Shown piece by piece: positions 17,913-28,615 of a stretch of DNA of 64,000 nucleotides. Position 1 is the stretch's first letter, and each line of letters starts with the position of its first letter. Origin of the DNA: Heyndrickxia sporothermodurans. Lineage in GTDB: Bacteria > Bacillota > Bacilli > Bacillales > Bacillaceae_C. The position numbers and the translations under genes were made by a program. The notes beneath the pieces were generated by a model. That model ran no database searches. It saw only the letters and a list, made by a program, of their open reading frames with translations, and was not told where the DNA came from. The stretch lies in the NCBI GenBank assembly GCA_016756695.1, contig CP066701.1, positions 2,384,001 through 2,448,000 of the forward strand, given 5' to 3'.

Positions 17913-19430
17913 TAATCCTACATTTGAATAAACGGTATTGTGAAAAATAAATTTTCGATTTTGAAATTGGTGTTCAATTTGATTTTTCGTAAGCTTCCTA
18001 ATATTAATTTTCATATACTCATCATATCTTAAAAAGATGGAGTAGGTTGATGTGGGAAGCTTGTTTAAAAAATTCAAATCAATTTCTAATCTTCCGTAAC
18101 CGGACTCGTCGATCACAACAGGTAGTGAATATTCTCGAAAAGCATTTTTTCCATCTTTAATAATTACTTCAGTTATTTTATCCCGTCTTTCTCCGTATAC
18201 GAAAAAATTAAGTTTATATGTATCGTCAGTAAAATAGTCTTCCTTAAATTTAGCAAACAGAGGAATGCGAATATATTTGTGTTCATCTTCAAGTAATGGA
18301 GATATAATGTAGGGAAGATTATCCTTAATCAACACATCCTTAACTTTTTCCTTATTATTCCATTCAAATAGCTTTTCAAGTTCTTTATAATTTTTTTGAC
18401 GGAAAAGTTCATAAACCACTTTATTTATCGGCTGGAGAAAGTGATCAGAAAACTCGTATCTTAATCCTTTTGTCGTTTTTAAAACCTTGTTAAGTTTATA
18501 ATAATAAACTCGCTTGAGCTTCGTTTTTTGAAAATGTGGTGTCGCAAAAAATCTTTCGATACAATCATATTCGTATAATCGATTTAAGATCATTTGCTCT
18601 TTTTCCAACTCGAGATTTTTGTTAATAATATAGTTTATAACTTTTAGGTTACATTCTGTTTTTTGCATAATATTTGTTTGATTTGTTAATCGTGTTTGTT
18701 GATTATCAAGTCGATTTAAATAATAAATCGGAGTTTTTGTTGTTGAAATTGTGTTGCAATGGGTTAAAACGTCGATGAAAAATTGTTTATCCTCCGCAAA
18801 CTTCATTTCCGGAAATTGAATCTGATTTTCTTTTATTACGCTCGCTCTAATCATTCGTGCTCTTGGCCCTAAATGATGAAAGATATGGGGAATGGAAAAT
18901 GGTGACACCGCTCTTCTTTCTTTACAGGATTCGTGTTCTCCAATTATTTTCGTACCAGCAGAACGATATTGAATCGTTTTGCCAACGACATAATCACTAC
19001 CTGTTTCTTCTAAAATGTTATGTAGTGATTCTATGCCGGTAGGTTCAAGCCAATCATCAGCATCTAAAAAGGTGATGTATTTAGAAGTTGACAAATGAAT
19101 TCCAATATTGCGCGGCTTACCCGGTGTTCCTGTATTACATTTTAAAAATACAACAATAATGTTATCGAATTTTGAAGAGTAATCTAAGAGGATATCTCTT
19201 GAGGAATCAGTAGAACAATCATCAATCAGTATATATTCGATATTTTCGAATCCAATCGACTGATTAATTACGGAATCAATTGTTTTTCTTAAATGCTTTT
19301 CAGAATTATATACCGGGGTAATGACAGTAACTTTTGATGGTTTTCTTCTGTTTTCTAATTTGTTATCAACGATATGATAGCCTAAAGAATTATAGGTTAT
19401 TAAGCGGTTCTTTTTTCTTACTTTGAACAT
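17892..19430 (-). CDS. Family 2 glycosyltransferase (teichoic acid type)
   Basis: The 512-residue protein has a GT-A domain at about residues 33-250: VTVITPVYNSEKHLRKTIDSV, LIDDCSTDSSRD, NTGTPGKPRNIG, the metal-binding FLDADDW and MKFAEDKQFFIDV. It resembles TarS/TarP and GgaA-type enzymes that decorate or build wall teichoic acid. The C-terminal 250 residues include a strand-rich part (YKLNFFVYGERRDKITEVIIKDG) like the C-terminal domains of such enzymes. The ATG is preceded by a GGGAAGA site. It converges on tagGH. Substrate is not deducible. Confidence 0.85.
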   Translation of the reverse strand: MFKVRKKNRLITYNSLGYHIVDNKLENRRKPSKVTVITPVYNSEKHLRKTIDSVINQSIGFENIEYILIDDCSTDSSRDILLDYSSKFDNIIVVFLKCNTGTPGKPRNIGIHLSTSKYITFLDADDWLEPTGIESLHNILEETGSDYVVGKTIQYRSAGTKIIGEHESCKERRAVSPFSIPHIFHHLGPRARMIRASVIKENQIQFPEMKFAEDKQFFIDVLTHCNTISTTKTPIYYLNRLDNQQTRLTNQTNIMQKTECNLKVINYIINKNLELEKEQMILNRLYEYDCIERFFATPHFQKTKLKRVYYYKLNKVLKTTKGLRYEFSDHFLQPINKVVYELFRQKNYKELEKLFEWNNKEKVKDVLIKDNLPYIISPLLEDEHKYIRIPLFAKFKEDYFTDDTYKLNFFVYGERRDKITEVIIKDGKNAFREYSLPVVIDESGYGRLEIDLNFLNKLPTSTYSIFLRYDEYMKINIRKLTKNQIEHQFQNRKFIFHNTVYSNVGLKIRRVV

Positions 19431-19711
19431 GAATCTTCCCTCAACTTTACTTAGTTATTATTTAATTTTTATCATAAGGTTTTTGATTTATACAAATAAT
19501 TGGAGGAAAGAGGTGGTTTACGTTATTTTTTACTGTTTAGCATTAACTCCATCTTAAGACTGATGAACGATTTAAGTGAATGTGTGAAAATAAAGCTAAA
19601 TGAAACTTATTAAGTCCTTTAATCGTAAAAAGGATAAAGAATACGATCAGTTAACATAAAAAATTGGTGTAATTTTAATGTTAAATTACATTTAAATTGG
19701 AGGGGTTTTTC

Positions 19712-20908
19712 ATGCAGGAAGAAAGAAAAAAAATTATTGGAATGGTAAAGGAAGGGAAGTTGTCAACAGAAGAGGCGCTCATTTTATTAGACGCGTTAGA
19801 AAATAAAAGTGAAAAAGTACCCGAGACGAATCAGGCTCATCAGGAAAAATATCAAGAAAAACAGCAATACTCCAATGAGCAAACAGAGGATAATTACTCA
19901 TCACAATTCAATGATGCAAAAGATAAAATTATGGATTTTGTGAATACAGCTTTCAAAAAAATAAAAGATATCGATTTGAATTTTAATCAATCTGTTGATA
20001 TCCCTCATGTTTACCAACAAGCAAATGTGACATTAACAAATATTGATATCGACGTTGCAAATGGTCATGTTGAAATAAAAGCTTGGGACCAACCGGAGGT
20101 ACGTGTAGAGTGCCAAGCAAGGGTATATCGTAAAGATAAACGCGACGAAGCAAGAGCATTCTTTATTGACAATAGTTCATTTTATTTAGAAAACGGTTTG
20201 CTTCGTTTTTCAACTCAATCGAAATGGATGAAAGTAGATACGATTGTTTACATTCCAAAAAACGATTATGAAAAAGTATCCATTCGTACATTTAATGGAA
20301 GTGTCACCGGAGAAGGTTTGTCAGGAGTTGATTTAAAGGCAAAGACTGCTAATGGTAAAATTGTTTTGAAAAACATGAAATCCGATAAATTAGATGCGGA
20401 AACAGTGAACGGCAAAATTTTTGTAACTGACTCAATAGCCGGTCGTTTTTCAGCTGAAACAATGCACGGCAGTATTGATGTTGAAGGTGAATATGAATCA
20501 ATTGATTTACAAACATTAAATGGAAATTTAAGCTCTGTTTTAAACAATGAAATGACAGAAACACTTCATTTAAAAGCAGTTTCCGGTAACATCAATGTTT
20601 ATCTTCCATCTGACGTAGGCATAGAGGGAGATTGTAAATCAAATTTAGGGAATGTCAAAATTACTCTTGAGAACATTGATGTAATTGAAGAGAAGAAGGA
20701 AATGGTCCAGAAACAAGTCCGATTTAAACGCAGTTCTTTGACTGAAAAACCTATCCACATTTTTGCTGAAACAAGAACGGGTAATATTATTGTTCAAAAT
20801 AATGAAAAGGTTGATAGTCGAAGCACCGAACCTGTTCATTCAGAAGGGCAGAATGAGCCTGTTCATTCGGAAGAAAAGAATGATAATGAAGGAGAAATAA
20901 AAGAATAG
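19712..20908 (+). CDS. yvlB: YvlB/LiaG-like DUF4097 protein
   Basis: The 398-residue protein starts with the short YvlB-type N-terminal helix pair (ERKKIIGMVKEGKLSTEEALILLDAL), then a Gln/Glu-rich linker. From about residue 95 onward it has repeated short beta-helix-like strands of DUF4097, with recurring ANGxVEIK, TFNGSVTGEGL, TANGKIVLKNM, TVNGKIFV and TLNGNLSS. I use the ATG behind GGAGGGG, not the upstream TTG. Relatives belong to envelope-stress operons. The next gene is a YvlD homologue, matching the B. subtilis yvlABCD order. No signal peptide is present. Confidence 0.85.
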   Translation: MQEERKKIIGMVKEGKLSTEEALILLDALENKSEKVPETNQAHQEKYQEKQQYSNEQTEDNYSSQFNDAKDKIMDFVNTAFKKIKDIDLNFNQSVDIPHVYQQANVTLTNIDIDVANGHVEIKAWDQPEVRVECQARVYRKDKRDEARAFFIDNSSFYLENGLLRFSTQSKWMKVDTIVYIPKNDYEKVSIRTFNGSVTGEGLSGVDLKAKTANGKIVLKNMKSDKLDAETVNGKIFVTDSIAGRFSAETMHGSIDVEGEYESIDLQTLNGNLSSVLNNEMTETLHLKAVSGNINVYLPSDVGIEGDCKSNLGNVKITLENIDVIEEKKEMVQKQVRFKRSSLTEKPIHIFAETRTGNIIVQNNEKVDSRSTEPVHSEGQNEPVHSEEKNDNEGEIKE

Positions 20909-21001
20909 GTTATTAAATCGCATGTTCTAGGAATATCTTCATTTTTGTGCATAAACTATAAATAGAATACTCGTACTCTTAATTGTAAAGGTTGTTGTTA
21001 G

Positions 21002-21358
21002 ATGAGATGGTTATTAGGTATATTAATTAATGCTTTACTATTTGTCGCCATGGCAGGGTATTTTGAGGGATTTGAAGTATCGAGCTTTGGTTCAGCTGTC
21101 GTTGCTAGTTTTATTTTATCCATATTAAATGTACTTGTACGCCCAATATTAATTATTTTAACGTTTCCGATTACCATTATTACATTAGGGATCTTTCTGT
21201 TTGTCATAAATGCTATTACATTAATGATGACTGACCGTTTGATGGGAGATGCTTTTAATTTTGAAGGGTTTGGCACCGCGTTTTTGGTTGCTATCATAAT
21301 GTCAATAGCTAATCTCATCATCCAAAAAGCTGTTTTTTCTAATAATCGTGAAGAATAG
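21002..21358 (+). CDS. yvlD: YvlD-like membrane protein (phage holin 4-2 family)
   Basis: A 118-residue membrane protein with four hydrophobic segments covering nearly the full length: WLLGILINALLFVAMAGYF, AVVASFILSILNVLVRPIL, FPITIITLGIFLFVINAITLMM and FLVAIIMSIANLIIQ. The LNVLVRPILIILTFPITIITLGIF stretch is the family hallmark. Function unknown; it accompanies YvlB-type proteins in bacilli. The stop codon lies in the terminator stem downstream. Confidence 0.88.
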   Translation: MRWLLGILINALLFVAMAGYFEGFEVSSFGSAVVASFILSILNVLVRPILIILTFPITIITLGIFLFVINAITLMMTDRLMGDAFNFEGFGTAFLVAIIMSIANLIIQKAVFSNNREE

Positions 21359-21388
21359 AGGACAGGAATAATTTCCTGTCCTCTATTC
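21353..21388. terminator. Bidirectional terminator between yvlD and the amidase gene
   Basis: GAATAGAGGACAGGAA and TTCCTGTCCTCTATTC form a perfect 16-bp stem with a TAAT loop. The stem overlaps the yvlD stop codon. Confidence 0.85.
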
Positions 21389-21401
21389 TTGTTGATACCT
21401 C

Positions 21402-22103
21402 TTACTTATCCTTCACAATCACAGGATCGTAGCCCTTATCCTTTAATTCCTTTAACAGCTTTTCTGCATTCTTTTGGTCTGCAAATGCACCAATTTGGAC
21501 TTTATATAGCTCCTTAGGTTTTGCTTCTTTCGGAGGTGTTGTTGCTTTCTTCTTTTTAAGCTTGTATTGATCAACAATACCTTTTACTATTGCTTCTGCA
21601 CATGTTTTTTGATACGATTCTGAGCGGATTAGTTTGAGTTCGTTTTTATTCGTATAAAATCCACATTCGGTAAGAATGGCTGTCATATTCGTTTCGAGAA
21701 GCACATGAAAATCCGCTGTTTTAACTCCTCGGTCAGCAAGTCCGGTAGCGATGACCAGATTTTTTTGTACTTTATTTGCAAGAGCAACTGCTTCCTTCGG
21801 CTTTGTTATATATACATATGTTTCAATTCCGTTTGCACTCGTCCAAGTTGTTCCGTAAGCATTAGCGTGAATAGCGACATAACAGTCGACATTTAAGCGA
21901 TTTGCTTTATCAGTTCTTTCTTTTAATGGAACATCTTCTTTTTTGGAGTGTGCGAAGTAAACCGAAACATTTTCATATGTTTCAAGTAATGCTTTCGCAT
22001 GATCGGCTACTGAACTTGTAAATGAGAATTCTTTATAATTATCTGGACTTCTTTTTCCGTAAGTATTCGGTCCATGACCCGCATCAAGCATGATCTTCAA
22101 CAT
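21402..22103 (-). CDS. N-acetylmuramoyl-L-alanine amidase with SPOR tail
   Basis: The 233-residue protein has an Amidase_3 domain (residues 3-178), with zinc ligands His10 (MLDAGHG), Glu25 and His79 (YVAIHANA), and catalytic Glu146 (TECGFYTN). It cuts the bond between MurNAc and L-alanine in peptidoglycan. Residues 195-233 (YKVQIGAFADQKNAEKLLKEL) are one SPOR repeat, which binds denuded glycan strands and is slightly short at the end. There is no signal peptide, as in phage-type and mother-cell lytic amidases (CwlC/CwlH type), so release during mother-cell lysis is likely. Confidence 0.88.
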   Translation of the reverse strand: MLKIMLDAGHGPNTYGKRSPDNYKEFSFTSSVADHAKALLETYENVSVYFAHSKKEDVPLKERTDKANRLNVDCYVAIHANAYGTTWTSANGIETYVYITKPKEAVALANKVQKNLVIATGLADRGVKTADFHVLLETNMTAILTECGFYTNKNELKLIRSESYQKTCAEAIVKGIVDQYKLKKKKATTPPKEAKPKELYKVQIGAFADQKNAEKLLKELKDKGYDPVIVKDK

Positions 22104-22289
22104 ATTCTTCTCCTTTCATTTTGTCTCACTTTTATAATATGAATTTCACTTCGTTTTCGGTACCCTTAGCAAATGAATGAAGTATTTGGGGTGGTTTTGA
22201 ATAGTGGTAAAATGCTAAAATAAAGAATGTTTAGTATGCGAGACTAATGATAATGAATAAAACAATCGGTTTAGAGGGAGGATGCCAAT

Positions 22290-23228
22290 TTGGCAAAGGT
22301 TCGTATAGAGGATATAATTAAAAAATTTAATTTAGAATTAATTAGTGGCGAGGAAGGAATCCATCGACCAATTACAACGAGTGATATTTCACGTCCGGGG
22401 TTAGAGTTGGCTGGTTTTTTTAATTATTATCCGGCTGATAGAATCCAGCTGTTAGGGATGACTGAAATTACTTTTTGTGAGCGATTAGATCCAACTGAAC
22501 GAAAAATTCGTTTAGAAAAACTTTGTAATGATATTACGCCGGGAATCATTATTTCAAGGGGAATGGATGTCCCGGAAGAATTAATAGAGGCGTCAGAGGA
22601 GTACTCTATTCCCCTCATGCGTACAAAAATGAAGACGACACGGTTTTCCAGCCATTTGACGAATTATCTAGAGTTTAAGCTGGCTCCAACTACAGCTGTT
22701 CACGGTGTCCTAGTTGATATTTACGGTGTAGGCGTTTTAATCACTGGGAAAAGCGGTGTCGGTAAAAGTGAAGCCGCTTTAGAACTTGTGAAACGGGGAC
22801 ATCGTCTTGTAGCGGATGATTGTGTGGAAATTCGCCAAGAAGATACCGATACGCTTGTTGGTAATGCCCCTGATTTAATTGAACATTTGCTTGAAATTCG
22901 CGGATTAGGAATTATTAATGTCATGACTTTGTTTGGAGCAGGTGCTGTTAGAAGTCATAAACGAATTACTTTAGTTGTTGATCTTGAATTATGGGATCAG
23001 AGTAAGCACTATGATCGCCTTGGCCTTGACGAAGAAAAAATGAAAATCATTGATACGGAATTAACTAAGCTGACAATCCCTGTTCGACCGGGAAGAAACT
23101 TAGCGATTATTATTGAGGTGGCAGCTATGAATTTCCGATTAAAACGAATGGGTGTAAATGCCGCCCAACAATTTACCGATCGTTTGGCAGATGTCATTAT
23201 TGATGAAGGTGATCGGGAAGAAATGTAG
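22290..23228 (+). CDS. hprK: HPr kinase/phosphorylase
   Basis: A 312-residue enzyme that phosphorylates Ser46 of HPr and Crh in response to glycolytic intermediates, and reverses it with phosphate, controlling carbon catabolite repression. The P-loop is [15 protein letters not shown] (about 154-161), and the family signature is [21 protein letters not shown] use the TTG start, which is well spaced from GGGAGGATG. It starts the conserved hprK-lgt-yvoD operon. Its Crh substrate is encoded 10 kb away in this window. Confidence 0.96.
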   Translation: MAKVRIEDIIKKFNLELISGEEGIHRPITTSDISRPGLELAGFFNYYPADRIQLLGMTEITFCERLDPTERKIRLEKLCNDITPGIIISRGMDVPEELIEASEEYSIPLMRTKMKTTRFSSHLTNYLEFKLAPTTAVHGVLVDIYGVGVLITGKSGVGKSEAALELVKRGHRLVADDCVEIRQEDTDTLVGNAPDLIEHLLEIRGLGIINVMTLFGAGAVRSHKRITLVVDLELWDQSKHYDRLGLDEEKMKIIDTELTKLTIPVRPGRNLAIIIEVAAMNFRLKRMGVNAAQQFTDRLADVIIDEGDREEM

Positions 23229-23262
23229 AATTTACATAGAAGAGGGAAGGAGTTAAATACAT

Positions 23263-24075
23263 ATGGAATCAAACATTACACCTTTGAATCCGATTGCCTT
23301 TAAATTAGGAGGGCTTGAGGTTCATTGGTATGGAATAATTATTGGAGTAGGTATTGCTCTTGGTTTGTACCTGGTAATGAAAGAATCCGAGAGACTTGGT
23401 CTTAATAAAGATTTGTTTGCCGATCTGTTAATCTGGGCGATTCCAATTTCAATTATTTGCGCCCGTATTTATTACGTAATATTTGAATGGAATAATTATT
23501 ATTCAACACACCCGCAAGACATTATTAAAATTTGGAACGGCGGAATTGCCATCCATGGTGCATTAATTGGCGCGATCATTACAACGATTATTTTTTCACG
23601 GATAAAAAAGGTTTCATTCTGGAAATTAGCGGATATTGCAGCGCCAAGTATTATTCTCGGACAAGCAATTGGTCGCTGGGGAAATTTCATGAACCAAGAA
23701 GCCCATGGCGGTGAGGTGAGTCGTTCATTTCTAGAAAATCTCCATTTACCTGATTTTATTATTAATCAAATGTATATTGATGGAACATACTACCAGCCAA
23801 CATTTTTATATGAATCAATTTGGAATATTGTTGGGTTTATCATACTTATTTTATTGAGAAGAGTGAATTTGCGAAGAGGGGAACTTTTCTTAAGCTATAT
23901 TATTTGGTATTCAATCGGTCGTTTCTTTGTAGAAGGTTTAAGGACGGACAGTTTAATGCTTACGAGCAATTTAAGAATGGCACAAGTGATTTCGATTGCT
24001 TTAGTTGCCATTGCGATCGTTCTTTGGATTATTCGTAAAGTAACTGGAATGGCGAAAGAACGCTATCGTGAGTAG
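23263..24075 (+). CDS. lgt: Phosphatidylglycerol-prolipoprotein diacylglyceryl transferase
   Basis: A 270-residue inner-membrane enzyme with seven hydrophobic segments. It moves a diacylglyceryl group from phosphatidylglycerol to the lipobox cysteine of prolipoproteins. The signature [14 protein letters not shown] is present with the conserved Arg and Asn, as are [11 protein letters not shown] (the essential His) and [12 protein letters not shown]. It follows hprK after 34 bases with a GGGAAGGAG site, the usual Bacillus order. Confidence 0.96.
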   Translation: MESNITPLNPIAFKLGGLEVHWYGIIIGVGIALGLYLVMKESERLGLNKDLFADLLIWAIPISIICARIYYVIFEWNNYYSTHPQDIIKIWNGGIAIHGALIGAIITTIIFSRIKKVSFWKLADIAAPSIILGQAIGRWGNFMNQEAHGGEVSRSFLENLHLPDFIINQMYIDGTYYQPTFLYESIWNIVGFIILILLRRVNLRRGELFLSYIIWYSIGRFFVEGLRTDSLMLTSNLRMAQVISIALVAIAIVLWIIRKVTGMAKERYRE

Positions 24076-24100
24076 AACAAATGATGGGGAGAAATGAAAA

Positions 24101-25048
24101 ATGGTTCAGTCTTTAAAAATAGGGATATGGTCAGGTTTAAAAACAACGTGGACATTGGGGAAAATAATTTTTCCTGTTACTTTAATTGTAGCCGTTTTAC
24201 AATATACGCCCGTGTTACCGTGGATAATTAAACTTATCTCGCCTTTAATGGGGATTTTCGGTTTATCAGGGGATGCAGCCATTCCTATTGTGCTTGGTAA
24301 CTTTCTAAACTTATACGCGGGGATCGCAGGAATTCTTTCGGTGGATCTTTCGGTAAAAGAGGTGTTTACGATCGCAGTTATGCTTTCATTTGCACACAAT
24401 CTTTTAATCGAATCAAGTGTAGCAGTTAAGGTGGGCGTGAAGGTTTGGGTGATGATTCTTGTCAGGGTAGGATTAGCCATTTTGTCAGCTCTTTTTATTA
24501 ATCTTGTTTGGCATGGTGGACATGAAACGGCCCAGTACGGAATGATTGCCCCACAGGATGAACAATTGTCCGGAATATGGGCAATTGCTTGGCATGCAGT
24601 TGAAAAGGCTGCATTAGGCGTTTATCAGTTAGCGATTATCGTTATTCCGTTAATGGTTGGGATTCAGATTTTAAAAGATTTAAAAGTTTTACAATGGTTT
24701 TCGCGAATGATGGCACCATTTACCCGAATTCTTGGAATGAAAGAAAACACATCTACTACTCTAGCCGCCGGATTATTATTTGGTTTAGCCTACGGTGCCG
24801 GAGTGATGATTCAAGCGGTAAAAGAAGATGGCGTAAGTAAAAAAGACGTGACATTAGCATTTATATTTCTAGTAGGTTGTCACGCGGTAGTAGAAGATAC
24901 GCTAATTTTTGTCCCGTTAGGAATTCCCGTTTTACCATTGTTATTCATTCGGCTGTTTACGGCCATTCTATTAACCCTGATCGTCGGATTTATTTGGAAT
25001 CGTAGGGAAATTGCAAAAAATAATATTCAAAATGCATTTGAAAGGTAG
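24101..25048 (+). CDS. yvoD: Nucleoside-recognition (Gate) domain membrane protein, YvoD
   Basis: A 315-residue membrane protein with about eight hydrophobic segments and two Gate-type halves (IPIVLGNFLNLYAGIAGIL near residue 65 and TLAAGLLFGLAYGAGVMI near residue 226). Homologues lie directly after lgt in B. subtilis as yvoD; the transport role is unproven. Its ATG is 25 bases after lgt with GGGGAGA, so it is co-transcribed with hprK-lgt. A terminator follows. Confidence 0.85.
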   Translation: MVQSLKIGIWSGLKTTWTLGKIIFPVTLIVAVLQYTPVLPWIIKLISPLMGIFGLSGDAAIPIVLGNFLNLYAGIAGILSVDLSVKEVFTIAVMLSFAHNLLIESSVAVKVGVKVWVMILVRVGLAILSALFINLVWHGGHETAQYGMIAPQDEQLSGIWAIAWHAVEKAALGVYQLAIIVIPLMVGIQILKDLKVLQWFSRMMAPFTRILGMKENTSTTLAAGLLFGLAYGAGVMIQAVKEDGVSKKDVTLAFIFLVGCHAVVEDTLIFVPLGIPVLPLLFIRLFTAILLTLIVGFIWNRREIAKNNIQNAFER

Positions 25049-25058
25049 TTGGAGGAAA

Positions 25059-25099
25059 GGTTCCCCCGTTAACAATTCAACTACGGGAACCCCTTTTTT
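25059..25099 (+). terminator. Terminator after yvoD
   Basis: GGTTCCC and GGGAACC enclose an 19-base loop and are followed by CCTTTTTTT. It separates yvoD from yvoF. Confidence 0.75.
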
Positions 25100-25128
25100 A
25101 TACATAAATAGAAAGGAAGAGCTCTATT

Positions 25129-25161
25129 ATGACTAATAAAATCGTAGGGATACATGTTTAA
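25129..25161 (+). CDS. 10-codon leader ORF, possible ppaX remnant
   Basis: ATG at 25129 with a GAAAGGAAG site opens MTNKIVGIHV and ends in a TAA whose last base is the first base of the yvoF ATG (TAATG). In B. subtilis the gene at this place, between yvoD and yvoF, is the phosphatase ppaX, whose relatives start with similar residues (MTxKI...). The peptide may be the stump of a deleted ppaX and may couple translation into yvoF, which has only a poor ribosome site of its own. Confidence 0.4.
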   Translation: MTNKIVGIHV

Positions 25162-25664
25162 TGCGTAATACTAGTCGTCACCCTGTTTCGGGTGCTAATT
25201 CCTTGTGGCATGTGTATAAGACTGTCCCATTTTGGAAGGTAGTCAAAAACTTTCTAGTGATTCAACTCGCTAGATATACCCCATTTCTATCGATGAAAAA
25301 TTGGCTATACCGTACATTTTTAAAAATGAAAGTTGGGGACAAAACATCTTTCGCTCTGATGGTCATGCTGGATGTTATGTTTCCGGAAAAAATTTCAGTC
25401 GGTGAGAATTCGGTTATCGGTTATAATACAACAATTCTTGCTCACGAGTATTTAATTAAAGAATATCGTCTAGGAGAAGTAAAAATTGGCAGTGAAGTAA
25501 TGATTGGAGCAAATACAACAATCCTACCCGGTGTCGAAATTGGGGATGGAGCAATTGTTTCAGCGGGTACACTCGTTCATAAGGACGTACCTGCCGGAGC
25601 ATTCGTTGGTGGTAATCCAATGCGAATAATCTATACGAAAGAGGAAATGGAAAAACGCAAGTAA
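25161..25664 (+). CDS. yvoF: YvoF-like hexapeptide-repeat acyltransferase
   Basis: A 167-residue left-handed beta-helix protein of the acetyltransferase family. The N-terminus (VSGANSLWHVYKTVPFWKVVKNFLVIQLARY) is the YvoF type, and the hexapeptide repeats run through VGENSVIGYNTTILAHEYL, IGSEVMIGANTTILPGVEIGDGAIVSAGTLV and GAFVGGNP. The His of LAHEYL is the likely catalytic residue. Acceptor unknown. The gene begins at the overlap with the 10-codon leader ORF and ends just before a terminator. Confidence 0.88.
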   Translation: MRNTSRHPVSGANSLWHVYKTVPFWKVVKNFLVIQLARYTPFLSMKNWLYRTFLKMKVGDKTSFALMVMLDVMFPEKISVGENSVIGYNTTILAHEYLIKEYRLGEVKIGSEVMIGANTTILPGVEIGDGAIVSAGTLVHKDVPAGAFVGGNPMRIIYTKEEMEKRK

Positions 25665-25675
25665 AGAAGATTCTA

Positions 25676-25703
25676 CCCCTTAATTTTTTTAAGGGGGTTT
25701 TTT
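25676..25703 (+). terminator. Terminator after yvoF
   Basis: CCCCTTAA and TTAAGGGG around a T loop, followed by GTTTTTTC. Confidence 0.8.
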
Positions 25704-25823
25704 CTTGTTGTATAAGCTTTATGAAGGGTTGCCTCTTTAATATACAATGTTTGACTGTTAATCATTGTTCGTTTATATGTTATACTACAGAAGTTAACTA
25801 TGTACGATTTGTGAGGGACTTTC

Positions 25824-27335
25824 ATGGCAAAAGACTCAAAGGTAAGACAAGAAAATGGAGTAGTCTTGTCGTTCATACCTACTGGAGAATATTATTTTAA
25901 TAAAGGAATAAATGCTTTTCATCGTCATGATTTGACAGGCGCAAGGAAATACCTTGAACGTGCAATTCAACTGGAACCATATGAACCGATGATTGCTTGT
26001 CAACTTGGCTTAGTATATATGCAATTAGAACAATACCAAGAATCTAATGATCTCTTTAATCGAATTCTTGAGGAACTTGATCCGAGTATGACCGAGTGTC
26101 TTTATTTTTTGGCGAATAATTTTGCTGAACTTGGATTATTTAGTGAGGCGAAAAACTATGCAACTTCATATCTCGATACAGATCCATACGGTGAGTTTAT
26201 AGAGGATGCGGAAGATTTGCTTTATATTGTTGGGATGGAAGAAGATGGCGAGGATGACTTTCCAATCAAGGATGAGTTGATTTTAAAACAAGATAAAGCA
26301 AGACAACTCCTTGAATCAGGTAATTTTGAAAAAGCAGTAGAAATTCTCACTAATGTAATCGAAGAGTTTCCTGACTTTTGGTCTGCATATAACAACCTAG
26401 CACTAGGATATTTCTATTTAGGTGACATGGATAAAGCAGCATCCGTATTAGACGAACTCCTCGTTAAAAATCCCGGTAATCTGCATGGCATATGCAATTT
26501 AGCTGTATTTCTTTATCACCAACGACGTGATCAAGAACTGCAAGTTTTACTTGAAGGATTGGAAAAAGTCAAGCCACTATTGATTGAACATAAATATAAA
26601 TTAGGTGCTACCTTTGCATTAATAGGGAGATACAAGCAAGCTTATATGTGGCTGAATAAATTAAAAAAGTATGGATTTGAAGGGGATTCCAGTTATTATT
26701 ATTGGTTGGCACAATCAGCATATTATACCGGGCACGAACAAACGGCGAAAAATGCGTGGAAGCAATTATTAGAGCTTAATCCTGAAAAAGAAGGACAGGA
26801 ACCATGGAATTATAGAAATGCGCAAGGCGTAGGATTTGAAGACGATGTAACTTCAACACTCAAAAAACTGCGTAGTGATTATATGGAGGAACGATTGTTT
26901 GGGATTTTCATCCTATCAAAGTCAACTCGTAAAGATGAAATGGTTTCACATCCTGATTTTAAATCGCTAGATGAATTTTCACTCACAGAAAAGGTTTATT
27001 TAGCAAATGTACTTGATGCTGATTTAAAAAAACAGTTTGATCCGAATGGGATTATTTCAAGGGCACATCAAGTTGCGGATATTTTATATGAAAAGCATCA
27101 TCCGATCGACGCCGCTTCGTCTGGCCTATTTCTAATGTGGTTCTCCGTTTTCTTGGAAGGCGTGAAAAATGGGCAAGAATTTACAAACTTACGCGGATTT
27201 GCCGCTGCAACGGAATATCTATGGAATAAATTAAAGCATGAGAAAAAATCTCAGGTAGAAATATCTAAAACCTATGAAATTTCAAACTCAACCTTGCAAA
27301 AATACACAAAAATTGTCCTCCAATATTGCAAGTAA
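25824..27335 (+). CDS. yvcD: Tetratricopeptide-repeat protein, YvcD-like
   Basis: A 503-residue soluble protein with at least five TPR units: AFHRHDLTGARKYLERAIQLEPY near residue 33, a following MQLEQYQESNDLFNRIL, ESGNFEKAVEILTNVIEEFPDFW near 160, and YFYLGDMDKAASVLDELLVKNPGN. The C-terminal 150 residues are unrelated to TPR and end in a helix-turn-helix-like SQVEISKTYEISNSTLQKYTK. Such repeats mediate protein contacts; the partner is unknown. A possible promoter (TTAATC, 17 bases, TATACT at 25782-25787) and a GTGAGGG site precede it. Confidence 0.8.
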   Translation: MAKDSKVRQENGVVLSFIPTGEYYFNKGINAFHRHDLTGARKYLERAIQLEPYEPMIACQLGLVYMQLEQYQESNDLFNRILEELDPSMTECLYFLANNFAELGLFSEAKNYATSYLDTDPYGEFIEDAEDLLYIVGMEEDGEDDFPIKDELILKQDKARQLLESGNFEKAVEILTNVIEEFPDFWSAYNNLALGYFYLGDMDKAASVLDELLVKNPGNLHGICNLAVFLYHQRRDQELQVLLEGLEKVKPLLIEHKYKLGATFALIGRYKQAYMWLNKLKKYGFEGDSSYYYWLAQSAYYTGHEQTAKNAWKQLLELNPEKEGQEPWNYRNAQGVGFEDDVTSTLKKLRSDYMEERLFGIFILSKSTRKDEMVSHPDFKSLDEFSLTEKVYLANVLDADLKKQFDPNGIISRAHQVADILYEKHHPIDAASSGLFLMWFSVFLEGVKNGQEFTNLRGFAAATEYLWNKLKHEKKSQVEISKTYEISNSTLQKYTKIVLQYCK

Positions 27336-27459
27336 GCATATATTTGGACGGAACTGACTTTGTCTTATAGGATAGAGGTAGTTAGGGAATGCTTATAGCA
27401 TTAAATAGATTGAAAAGCTGTCGACTAGTAAAGGTTCTTTTCTAAATGCTTTTTCTGTA

Positions 27460-27625
27460 TAAATACAGAGTGGATTGGAGCGAAAGGAGCTTGACTCCAG
27501 CGGGACATAGAGGAAAAGTCGAGACCCCGCAGGGCGAATGCCCGAGGAGGCTCGACTTCTCACCGCGAAAAAGCAAGCTCCTGCAGCGGAAAGAAACGGA
27601 CTATGTTATTTCCAAAAAAACAATC
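27460..27625 (+). repeat. GC-rich dispersed Bacillus-type intergenic repeat
   Basis: The 335-base gap before trxB has no gene but holds a GC-rich block starting CAGAGTGGATTGGAGCG, continuing with AGACCCCGCAGGGCG and GCCCGAGGAGGCTCGA, and ending GCAGCGGAAAG. The same units occur inverted at 33540-33830. They resemble the mosaic intergenic repeats found in many Bacillus and Geobacillus genomes. The short ORF inside it has no ribosome site and is not a gene. Confidence 0.7.
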
Positions 27626-27658
27626 TATACGATAACGATTATTTTTGACATTTGCTAA

Positions 27659-28615
<957 letters not shown>

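Noticed and set aside
27446-27658. 70-residue ORF upstream of trxB
   Set aside because: It lies over the GC-rich dispersed repeat, has no ribosome site and its composition follows the repeat.
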